Shown: one piece after another, positions 11,343 through 19,942 of the stretch
How positions within the stretch are numbered: position 1 is the first letter of the stretch
Layout: every line of letters begins with the position of its first letter
From: Amoebophrya sp. A120
Lineage: Eukaryota; Sar; Dinophyceae; Syndiniales; Amoebophryaceae
Reading direction: 5' to 3'
Length of the DNA stretch: 64,000 nt
Assembly (NCBI GenBank): GCA_905178155.1
Contig: CAJINV010000002.1
Location: forward strand, 6,552,476 to 6,616,475
Made by a program: the position numbers and the translations under genes
The notes under the pieces: generated by a model
The model's input: the letters and a program-made list of their open reading frames with translations, nothing else
Databases searched by the model: none
Told to the model about the DNA's origin: nothing

Positions 11343-12461
11343 GATCAAAGAGTAATATTTTTTGAGCTCACTTCCGAGGTCGCAAAAAAGTCGCTGATTT
11401 GACGACACAAAAAGTGGCGATTTGGCGAGCATTTGCCGGAAGTCTTGCAACTTATCAACTTACACGCAGAAGAAGGCCCGGCATTTTCTTTTGGTTGTTG
11501 CCGTCTCCTTGTTTATTCCTGACGCAGTCATCTGACCCCGATTTCTGCGCCAGGTGTGCGGAGATCACAGGCTCGACCGATCAAAGGCACGAAGACACTC
11601 CGGGTCCGCGACCTTTTGCGACGCGTTTGCTGCCACAAAACGCAACGCGATGGATCGCTGCGCATTTATCGGAGTCGAAACGTGCGCGATTTGATGGCAC
11701 AAAAGTGCAACATTTGGTGACATAAAAGCGCATTATTTGGTAACCAAATAAATTGCGAAATATTACGAAAAAGTAATATTTTGAGGGGGAGGGGGAGCTT
11801 GTCACTTGTATAAAACCAACGCAACCCTCCGCAACCCTCCACAACCCTCCGCCCCCCGGCGCTCCCCTGGTGTTTCTTTATTCCCCTCGCTTCTTATATG
11901 TGGCGCGCTATGGATATAACAACTCTACTGAATGAAACAAAACGCACAGCATAAATATGCTATGGGGCTGCAGCGGTCTGGGTAGATGCAGAAACCATAA
12001 CCAACGCAGCCCGCCGCAACCCACCACAACCCACCACAACCCACCACAACCCCCCGCGATCCTTCGCCCCCCGTCCCTCTGATGTTTCCTTACTCCCCCC
12101 GCTTGTTATATGTGACGCGCTATGCGTATAGCAGCTCTGTTGCCTTTTTTTTGACAGAATAAATAGCCAAGCACGCTATGAGGCTGCAGCCATCTGGGTA
12201 GACCCAGAAACCAGCGCAACCCCCCGCAACGCCCCTCCCCCCGCCCCTCTGGTGTTTCCTTGCTCCTCTGGTGTTTCCTTGCTCCCCCCGCTTGGCTTGT
12301 TGTGTGTCATCTTCTAGCTACGATGTATATAATAGCCTTGATAGATTGCTTATTTTTTTTCAGTAAGAAAAAAATATGCCACGGGGCTGCAACAATCTGG
12401 ATAGATCCAGAAGCCAACGCATCCCCTCGCAACCCCCCGCAGCGGGCGAGGGCGGAGGGTT

Positions 12462-12990
12462 GTGGTGGGTTGCGGAGGGTTGCGGTGGGTTGCGGAGGGT
12501 TGCGGAGGGTTGCGCTGGTTTCTGCATCTACCCCGATCGCCGCAGCCTCATAGTATGCTTTTACTCTTTTTCATTCTTCCAAAAAAAGAAAACAAAGCCA
12601 CGACATACATAGCAGATCACATACAACAAGCGGGGGGGGGTGAGGAAACACCAGCGGGGCGGGGGGAGGAGGGTTGCAGAGGGTGGCTGAGGGTTGCGGA
12701 GGGTTGCGGAGGGTTGCGGAGGGTTGCAGAAGGTGGCGGAGGGTGGCGGAGGGCGGCGGAGGGTGGCGGAGGGTTGCGGAGGGTTGCGGAGGGTTGCGGA
12801 GGGTTGCGGAGGGTTGCGGAGGGTTGCGGAGGGTGGCGGAGGGTGGCGGAGGGTGGCGGAGGGTTGCGGAGGGTTGCGGAGGGTTGCGGAGGGGTTGCGG
12901 AGGGTTGCGGAGGGTTGCGGAGGGTTGTGGTGGGTTGTGGTGGGTTGTGGAGGGTTGCGGCGGGTTGCGGTGGGTTGCGGTGGGTTGCGG
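12462..12990 (+). repeat. GGGTTGCGGA minisatellite (G-rich on + strand)
   Basis: A decamer repeat with variants GGGTTGTGGT, GGGTGGCGGA and GGGTTGCAGA. Its main block (12,661-12,990) has about 30 copies. It is the reverse complement of the CAACCCTCCG runs found at 9,880-10,000 and in the satellite units, so the array is inverted here. GGG runs every 10 bases give G-quadruplex potential. Long open frames in all phases here are by-products of the repeat. Confidence 0.9.
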
Positions 12991-13090
12991 TCGGGTCGTT
13001 GTTGGTTGTTTTTGTGCTTTTGCTCTTATATAGGACAAAAATGCCAATCACGATGGTAGTGCACCTATTTGCTCTCACGCCTTGATCTTG

Positions 13091-13780
13091 AATATTTGTC
13101 CTCAGTTAATATGCGAAAAGCACTAGCACGAGATCTCTTCCATTTGTTTTGGACTTGGAATTCTTGAGGTACTCAAGGTTTCTAATTCTATGAATAATTA
13201 AAACGCAATATATATTTTTTATTTTTTTACAGGAAAGACTGCACCACGCCACCCACGTCAGGTCTGCGAAGCATTTTGACGCTCTATTACTCACACGATC
13301 ACAGTTTCCTACCGCTATCGCTGGAGAACGGCAAAATAGATCTATTTTACCAACGCAGTGACGAACAAGTGTTGATCAAGATTTCATATTAGACAACTGC
13401 ATAGTCAGCAGGAGATAACAGCAGATGAGCTTTCTGTGCTTTTGTTTGACTGGAGTGACAAAGGATCGATCAGTTTGTTTCTCCGTGTTCTACGAGCATG
13501 TGGTCTTGATTTTATGGATTTTTTTCTTTTTCACACTGCAGGACTGTGAGCTTTTCTTGTATGGATGCAGCAGGGTTTTTGGTGTGCAAGTCGTTTTTTG
13601 GTGTGCAGCGTTGCTCTAATTTGAAGTAGGCGGTAATCACAGATAGTACCACGCGGAGAAGTTCAATTACGCGTTAAATGCAAAGTTTTGAAGTTTTTTT
13701 TTTCGTTGTGACGAAACGTGGAATTTTTACAAATGCAACTGCAACTGTTTCGCTTTTTGAAGACTAAGTAATACTGAAAT
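13091..13780. other. AT-rich intergenic stretch
   Basis: No gene recognised. The small frame at 13425-13619 is hydrophobic by composition only. Confidence 0.4.
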
Positions 13781-13852
13781 TTGATTTTTCGAACACTTTT
13801 ATCACTTACTGTCTTAGATAATATCTCTTGCCATGACAAACGAATTAACCGC

Positions 13853-14086
13853 ATTTATCTTTGTAGATGCCTTACATGTGGATTTAGTTATGTTGGTAAG
13901 TCATCTGATTTTACATCAAAAAACTCAAAATACCGTCGGCCAGATGCTCACACTCGTCATTGTTTCCACTATGATGATGCATCTCCCTTTTATTATCATT
14001 ATCGACAGTATGAGCGCCATGTTATTTCCTTTCAAACAATCTGTTATGAGGTTCGATTCCCAAGTCAAGTAAATTTAGTAAATTGA
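13853..14086 (+). pseudogene. GIY-YIG endonuclease domain fragment (Penelope-like type)
   Basis: A short frame encodes 'IYLCRCLTCGFSYVGKS' followed by spaced His/Tyr residues. This matches the N-terminal half of GIY-YIG nucleases of Penelope-like elements: IY for GIY, YVG for YIG, and a Cys-x-Cys-x2-Cys cluster between them. It ends at a stop after about 78 residues, and no reverse transcriptase frame lies beside it, so it is most likely a relic of a retroelement. A functional single-domain nuclease is unlikely at this length. Confidence 0.55.
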
Positions 14087-14411
14087 AATTATTTTTTTGA
14101 AAGTGCGAAAAGGGAAACGGGGTGCGGCAGCGGTGCGAAGTCTTTCGGTCTGGTAAAGATTTGGGATACGGAAGCCGCCCCGGATTAGTCGAGCTGCGCA
14201 GCTTACTATGATCGAGGTCGTCGTCGTAAATAGTTTCGCCAATAGTATTCCCTCGAGAGAGTCGTTGCAAATTCGAAATCGCGAACAACTTGTGACTGGT
14301 ACCAGAAGCGGATAAATGAGGGTCGGCGGAACTCGGCAGCAAAGGGATTTTTTGAAAAATGCTCATGCTCGGACTCGTTCTGCAACTCCCCGCGTTGCAA
14401 TCATGATGTGA
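14087..14411. other. Short intergenic stretch before the HMG-box gene
   Basis: Nothing recognised. A GAGGTTCGATTCCC string at about 14,049 resembles a tRNA T-loop, but the T stem does not pair and no acceptor stem is present. Confidence 0.4.
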
Positions 14412-17400
14412 ATGCAAAATGAATGCAGTAGTTTTTTTTTTCTGATATCTGTGTTGCAAATGCCACCCACTACTAGAATTGCCTTCGGTCAGTTTTGCTT
14501 TCATAAGCGTCGCGGTCGTCGCCCTTCTCCTTCCAGCATGGATGGCGAACGATTCAAGACCGCCATCTACGAGCCGGCAAAGGGCTATGCTATGGGGGCG
14601 CTTATGTTCGCGGCCTCCTTGCCTTTTGCTGCGTTTTCCACGTCCGCCTCGCTGCTCCTCGGATTTGACGTGTCGAAATCTGCTCTCCTCCGCCTCCGGG
14701 AGAGGTCGGTGGAATACATCAAGCGGCACCAGAAGGAGCGGCTCCGGGCTGCCGCAAGTTCCGACGACATCACGCCGGTGGTAATACGACTGGGCCACGA
14801 TGGCACGCCGCTTGGCTTAACCGTATCAAAAGCTACGGGAACCGGCATTACGAGGGGCCGGCACAACCACAACGGCGAAGATATGGCGATGGTCACAAAT
14901 ACCGCCCACATGTGTGGGCGCAGCGCATTTCTGATCATTTTGGTATGCTATGCGATTATCATCACAGAAATGCACTGCGCTCGGGCCTTGGGCGGGGTAT
15001 TTGATTGTCCCTCCATAAGAGTACACGTCTGTACGGCCACTGCCTGCGTCGGAGCGGGCACAGCTTGGGCCAAGATTCGAATTCCGGTGGACCTGGTGCT
15101 CCTCGCGAAGAAGAAGGCAGGGGACATCTGGCCGCGGCTGCAGGCGGTCTTGGAGGAGGTCGAGCGACTGGCGTCAAACGTGGGGGGCCGCCGACCAGTA
15201 GTGGTGCTCAACACACAAGACTCGGGGGGCGCAGGTCGGAAGCTGAAGAAGATCTTGCGGCGTTGGGCACGTTTGAAGGACGAGCGGAGATCACGACGCA
15301 CCGCGGCCATGACCCTCTACTGCGCGCACCATTTTATCCAATTGGGATTTCTAGATGAGGCCAAACGAGCCCTCGGTGGGAATAGCAGCGCGAAAGACTG
15401 GGCCCACAAGCTCTACGTGTTTACGCGCAAACTCGTGTATCATAGGTGTGATCTGCTCGAGGAATTGGAGGAATGGGTGGGAAAGATGTTGATCAAGCCC
15501 ACTACCCAAGCAGCAGCGCTGATGCAGCATCCGGGTGGCGGGCCCGCGGGCTCCGTTGAGGTGCTGGACGAAACAGGAGCACTTTTTCGACTTCTCGGCC
15601 GCGGCGATAGTGACCGAAGCAAACAGGCCGCAGACGGTGTCGGCTGGAAGTCGTCAGCGGTCAGGTACGACAACTTCAACTCGAAACTCATTGCCAACTC
15701 CAAGGAAGAAGCCGTGGAAACCCTGAAGCAGCTGCTAGCGCGAATTCAGGTCGGGAGCGAGAGCCGTTGGCTGACCTTGGGTCGTTCTTGTGTGGCGATC
15801 CTCCTCTTGTCGGCGCTTGGGGGCCGTTGTCTCGTCGCGAGGAAGAGCGACGGATTTCGGGAGTCGGTTCGGAAGCAGTGGGGAGAGATGGTTGACGAGC
15901 GGATGCTGACGTATGCTTCTGAAATCCAAGCGGCAGTAAGACGCCTCAGCGCGAAGAGTGTGGCCTGCGTCAGGGCATTGGCTCTCACGCAGACTAGTGC
16001 TTTGCGGTGTCGTTTGCCGCTTTGATTTCTCATTTCATATTGAAGTAGCGGTGATCGCGCGGCCGTGCGATGTGGTCATGGAGGAGACGCTTCGGCGGGA
16101 TACACTTTTACCGGGCGAGACGCTCAGGGCCAGGCTGTATGAGTTGCAGCAATTGGCCTGGACGGAGGTGCTGGACATTTTACACATCCTGGGGCCATTG
16201 TCTGATCGGTTGGATGTATCTGCTCTGGCTGGTTCCGTCGTTCGTGCCGCAATGCGTGTGAGCCAACGGTTACTGCGGATAGACGCGGACGGGATTCTAC
16301 TTCCCCTCCTTGACTTGGTGGACGAGACGCAGCATCACGCCACGACTCCAGCTTTCCGGGCGCTCGAGATCGGGGAAGATTGGGAAGGGATTCAGGGGCT
16401 GTCGGACGTCCAGCTTGTCCAAGTTGCCAAGGCTGTAGCCGCGGTTTTGACCATCGGGACACGCCACGAAGAATCCCAACATGCTATCTCAGCCCGGAAA
16501 GTCGGCCTGAATACGCATCGAAGGACGATAGAAGGTCTGTCGCAAGAAGTCCTAATCCCCCAGTTTTCGGCCGCCTTGGTTTCGGAATACACGCTGTCGG
16601 CGTTGAAGCAGTTGAAGAAGACCAAGCAGCCCCGGCCCCAGAACGCCAGCACGCGCTCACTTTTCATCGGGAAGGAGGTGAGGGAGGCAACTTGGCGCAC
16701 AATTGTGAATAATCCGGAGGTATCAAATGCGAAAACGTCTGGGTCTGGAAGAGTGCAGGAGTTTGTCATGCAGATTTTGCATGACCCTGAGGTCTGTGAT
16801 GCGTGTTGTAGCATGAGAGATTCTGCGAGGGCTTTCTGATGCTCATATCGCATGAGAACAGCCCTCTCCGCGTAGCAAAAATTGCACCTCTGTTGCTGTT
16901 CATGCAATACAAATCTTTTCTAGAATCCAACGCCAGCATCACAAGTTGCAACCTTCTAGACCCAGACATTTTTGCAATGCATAGAGGGCGGTTGACAAAT
17001 CCTTTGGGAAGTCCCGGCAGGTCCAGGCGAAGGAAACTTTCACGGCCGCGGCGGAAAAATGGGCGAGAATGTCCGAAGCAGATAAGGCGAAGTACGAGCC
17101 GCTCCGCATATGAATTTCAAAACAGTCACTGCCCCATGCAAGATTGTCATGCTGATTTGCATCTGGAATTGCATCCTGAATTTAGAAGCAGCACTGCCAC
17201 AGGCGAGAACTTGTGATGGTTTTGAGATTCATACGCAAAGCGACAAAAGACGGGCGGTGCCCGTTCGAGTGGGATTGCCGCTAGTAACGTGGCGAGCAGG
17301 GCAAGCGAAACTTCCGGCAGCGTGGTCCTGCCGCGGCCCGGTCAGATCCGCATTGGCGCCGACGGCAAGGCGAAGTGGGAAGCCGGTGGAGCAGGTTCAT

Positions 17401-19055
17401 CCGCTGGAAATACCAAACCACAAGCACACAAGACAGCGCAGCAGCACGTCGCGCCACCTCTTTCTGCTGAACGACCTGCGGGTGAGTCTTTGGAAGCTAA
17501 GCTTGGCCGACCAGATCTTCCCATTCCGCTCGAGAAATTGCAGGGCTACTGGACGGAAAGCCAGGAAGAAATTTCTCTTGCGCGGACTTCTTCGTGCGCA
17601 GCACCCCTCTCCTGGAACGGGACTTCAGTGCAGGCGGCATATGATCGCTCTGCTTTTGCCGCTGAAGAAGGGCCGTCCAAGATCGTGCGGATGATATTAC
17701 ATGCGGAAGACGGGCGCGATTCCGGGAACATTGGGGCGATCGTCTTCGGGAAAGATCCGGAGGAAGAGGGCGTTGCACTAAAGAGCAACCAGAGTGGCCG
17801 TCTTGAACAGCCACGCAGCCAGGTCTTGGTGAGCAAGATCTTCACTCTGGCGCCCTGTGAGGGCCATTGCAGGTCCATTGTCTTTCAGGAGTTGGAGCAC
17901 CGTCCGTCGCACAACAAACAGTATGAATTTCACGCCGCCCTTCCCGCCGCCCCAAGCACAACCGGCAGTAGGTTTGAAGAGGTTTTTGCCAATTTCGACG
18001 ATGGGCAGGACGTCTGGTACGCCCCCCTGCGATTCGATCTCGTCAGCAGCACCTTCGTGTTTGACTGGTTGGAGGGGCGGTCCTTGTTCGACATGCTCAA
18101 CGACTTCGCATGCAGTGATGAGGAGGATGGCGGGGATGACGAATCTGGTAGCTCCAGCTCGGAGGAAGAGCAGTCGAGCGAGGAAGACGAGGAAATAGCC
18201 GCTTTGCTCCGCGCAAAAGCGGCGCGGAATAAGGAGGTAGAGCAATTTTACGCCGATCCGACAATAGTCAACAAAACAGCGCCGGTGGGGTACAGCACTT
18301 CTTCCAGGAGAAAGGGCGGCGCCGCGGGCAAGTCCACTCCCGCTGCCGCCGCGTCGGCTTCGGCCAATGCCCCGGGAGGTGGGGCGCCACAGCAGTCAAC
18401 GGTGGGGCAGCGCAAGTACAAGGGCGACGCCGGGTACGAGGATGACGCCGAAAACTTGCACGCGCAGCTGCTCGCTGCGCGGGAGCAGCTCGACGAGATC
18501 CCGGCCGCCGCAACCGACCGCCACGGGTATTCCACCCGCCTAGGCGGCGGACTTTGGCTCCGCGCAAATACGCGGGTAGGGGCATCCGGGCACAAGGCCT
18601 GGATGCCAGATGGCGGAATATGCTACGACCGGGTCATCACATTCGGGCCTCCGGAGCTTCATCGTCGTTTCGGCTTACCGCTCAGCAAAACAATCGACCT
18701 GCACAAGTTCGGGGGAGTAACAGTCGCGAAGCACCTAGGGGCGGTATGGGCGGAGGCCTGTCAGTTTGTTGTCCGTGAGCTGCAGAAGAACGTCGTGCCG
18801 GTCGAGTACGAAAATTTCGAAGAGGTGCGAAAACGGGTGGAGGAAGCAATTCTTATTTCGCGGGAATATCTCCGCGTCGTGACAGATGAGCCCGATGCGC
18901 AGGAACTGCAGGAGGCGGCAGGCCGGGAGCAGCCCCTCAGCAGCATCTCTGTGCAGCAGCGCGCGGAAGCTGCAGTGACGAGTGATTTAGTGTTATCAAT
19001 CGCAAAGCACATGCATGCCAAAGCAAAAGAACAGAAGAAGTTAGTAGGGTCGTAG
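14412..19055 (+). CDS. HMG-box-containing protein, multi-exon with introners
   Basis: Proposed coding segments are 14412 (or ATG 14538)-15957, 16046-16719, 16985-17107 and 17235-19055; these give one continuous frame. Joining the third and fourth segments assembles an HMG-box-like module: 'PRPQNASTRSLFIGKEVREA' ... 'FTAAAEKWARMSEADKAKYE' followed by a basic 'AKRQK' tail, which follows the HMG order of Pro/basic start, central helix and final helix with W, K and Y positions. The N-terminal 420 residues are alpha-helical with a possible membrane stretch near 14,600. After the box come a Ser/Glu acidic tract (about 18,110-18,200) and a conserved-looking C-terminal domain (18,600-18,900). A third inverted-repeat insert (14892-15013) is in frame and may be spliced or retained. 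DNA binding is inferred from the box. The first intron (15958-16045, GT...AG) is the least certain. Confidence 0.55.
14892..15013. repeat. Inverted-repeat insert (introner-like) in the HMG-box gene
   Basis: Outer arms CACAAATACC / GGTATTTG and inner arms GCGCATTTCTG / CAGAAATGC fold into one long imperfect stem of about 120 bases. The length keeps the reading frame, so removal is optional. No clear target duplication was found, and the ends do not follow the TAT...ATA rule. Confidence 0.5.
16721..16983. mobile_element. Introner, family A (TIR TATCAAATGC...)
   Basis: The left end TATCAAATGCGAAAACGTCT pairs with the right end AGACATTTTTGCAATGCATA over about 30 bp including TCTGGGTCTGGAAGA. The flanks are GAGG on both sides (16717-16720, 16984-16987). 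Using G from the left copy and G from the right copy creates a GT...AG intron (16720-16984) that puts the downstream HMG-box half in frame; exact excision would not. Confidence 0.82.
17109..17233. mobile_element. Introner with TIR TATGAATTTCAAAAC, AT...AC ends
   Basis: TATGAATTTCAAAAC at the left pairs with GTTTTGAGATTCATA at the right. The flanking duplication is CGCA (17105-17108, 17234-17237). Removing the element plus one base from each duplication (17108-17234, AT...AC) restores the frame of the HMG box tail. The AT...AC ends are probably a consequence of the target, not a U12 intron; no U12 donor consensus is seen. Confidence 0.75.
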
Positions 19056-19942
19056 TTTATTAGCTGAAGCAGATAACTACCCTCCTCGGCATGGTTGGGC
19101 CCTTCCGTGTCCTGCCAGATTTCTTTCAGTAAGAAGCGCCGTCGCGGCTGCTTGCGCGGTGGCAGTCTAAATCGCCTCTGCCTGGCCCCGCGCCAATGTT
19201 CACTCCTCGGAGCTGTCGATGAGAGACGCAAAAAAAAATCTGTCGCGCGCCACGAAAAAAAAATAGACCGCGTCGGCCCGGGCCCGCGCCGATTTTTTTT
19301 CTCCTCCCGCGCGGAAAAAAAAAAAACGCGCAGAAAAAAAAAGCGCCTCGCACCCAGAAAAACCGGCGGCAGCCGGTTTTTTTTGGTGCGCAGACCAAAA
19401 AGTAAATTGAATAAATTGAGATTTTAAGGTCCTGTTTCCGGGGCAAAGGAAATCCTTCCCAAAACGCCTGTGCCCTAAAATCGGTCCCTTTTTTTTCAAT
19501 TTATTCAATTTACTTTTTCACCGGGCAGTTTTTTTTCGGCCAGTTTTTTTTTTCCGGTGGACCCGCCGATTTTTTTTTCCTGCGTGGATTTTTTTCTGCG
19601 GTGAAATTTCGGTTCTTTTTTTCTGGGCGCTACGGGCGCCAGCCTCAGAAATTGGCTCTCCCGGGACCCCGGCCAAAATTTTGCTTCGCGTCCGCGGCTC
19701 GCTAGCCCGTGAAAAATAATCGCGTGTGAGAGCCCGAGCGAATTTGTCGTCGTAGTGCAAAGTTGGTAGTAGCGCTCGAAGTCGTATGTCGATATTGAGT
19801 AGAACAATTTGCAAACTGGCACAAGCACTGCGTCTCAAACAGGCAGAAGTAGAAATAAACACATCTAGACGCAAAAAGCACCCTAGTAGCTCACCCCTTA
19901 AGACCCACCTACCTGCCTCTGCCCAGTAGAAAACGTGGCAAA
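19056..19942. other. A-run / T-run low-complexity spacer
   Basis: From about 19,210 to 19,400 the + strand carries many A8-A12 runs; from 19,490 to 19,620 it carries T8-T10 runs. Both are separated by GC-rich words such as CGCGC and GCCGG. The switch is centred on the 23 bp inverted repeat at 19397-19518. No coding evidence. Confidence 0.7.
19397..19518. repeat. Perfect 23 bp inverted repeat with 76-base loop
   Basis: The arm at 19397-19419 (AAAAAGTAAATTGAATAA...) is perfectly complementary to 19496-19518. It sits exactly at the A-run to T-run switch of this spacer. Confidence 0.9.

Larger units (their letters stand above)
10766..11812. mobile_element. 1,047 bp foldback/MITE-like element nested in the satellite, 5 bp TSD AAACC
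   Basis: The ends are TATACAAGTG (10766) and CACTTGTATA (to 11812). The inverted repeat continues imperfectly for more than 120 bp, including the shared blocks GCTCCCCCTCCCCCTCAAAA and TTTATTTGGTTACCAAATA. Flanks are AAACC at 10761-10765 and 11813-11817; joining them recreates the intact satellite anchor 'CCAGAAACCAACGC', which proves insertion. The element is internally non-coding and built from hairpins. Its terminal rule (TAT...ATA with a 5 bp duplication) is the same as that of the introners elsewhere in the window. Confidence 0.88.
9871..12440. repeat. ~200 bp tandem satellite units, C-rich orientation
   Basis: Each unit contains a GCAACCCTCC-type run, then 'CCTCTGGTGTTTCCTTACTC', a Pu/Py tract, and the anchor 'GATCTGGGTAGAYCCAGAAACC'. 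Anchors occur near 10122, 10313, 10538, 10744, 11969, 12191 and 12390, giving spacings of about 190-225 bp. The array is interrupted by the nested element at 10766-11812. Units are diverged, so homogenisation is weak. Confidence 0.85.
9596..13080. mobile_element. 3.5 kb satellite-filled transposon with ~45 bp TIRs and 10 bp target duplication
   Basis: The left end (9596-9640) and right end (13036-13080, reverse complement) match over about 45 bp with few differences; the tip is GYRTGAGAGCAAATAGG. Immediately outside lie perfect direct copies of CTTGATCTTG at 9586-9595 and 13081-13090. A 10 bp duplication is the size produced by Mutator-like (MULE) transposases; that assignment is inference, since no transposase is present. 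The interior is filled with ~200 bp tandem units and 10 bp minisatellite, switches orientation near 12,440, and holds a nested element at 10766-11812. It appears to be a non-autonomous element that captured or amplified satellite DNA. Confidence 0.8.

Noticed and set aside
9871-12440. Regularly spaced repeats that could suggest a CRISPR array
   Set aside because: Units are diverged, about 200 bp long, contain minisatellite and lie inside a transposon; there are no unique spacers of constant length and the organism is eukaryotic.
12571-13078. Several 120-207-codon frames on both strands with Arg/Gly or Pro/Asn/Thr repeats
   Set aside because: They are translations of the 10 bp minisatellite in all phases; no ordered sequence and no independent coding evidence.
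14040-14075. tRNA T-loop-like GGTTCGATTCCC
   Set aside because: T stem does not pair and no D or anticodon arms or acceptor stem are present.
14022-14798. 258-codon minus-strand frame
   Set aside because: Overlaps the start of the better-supported HMG-box gene and the GIY-YIG relic; no domain or hydrophobic pattern.
17105-17234. U12-type (AT-AC) intron
   Set aside because: AT...AC ends are explained by the CGCA target duplication; the donor lacks the U12 consensus.
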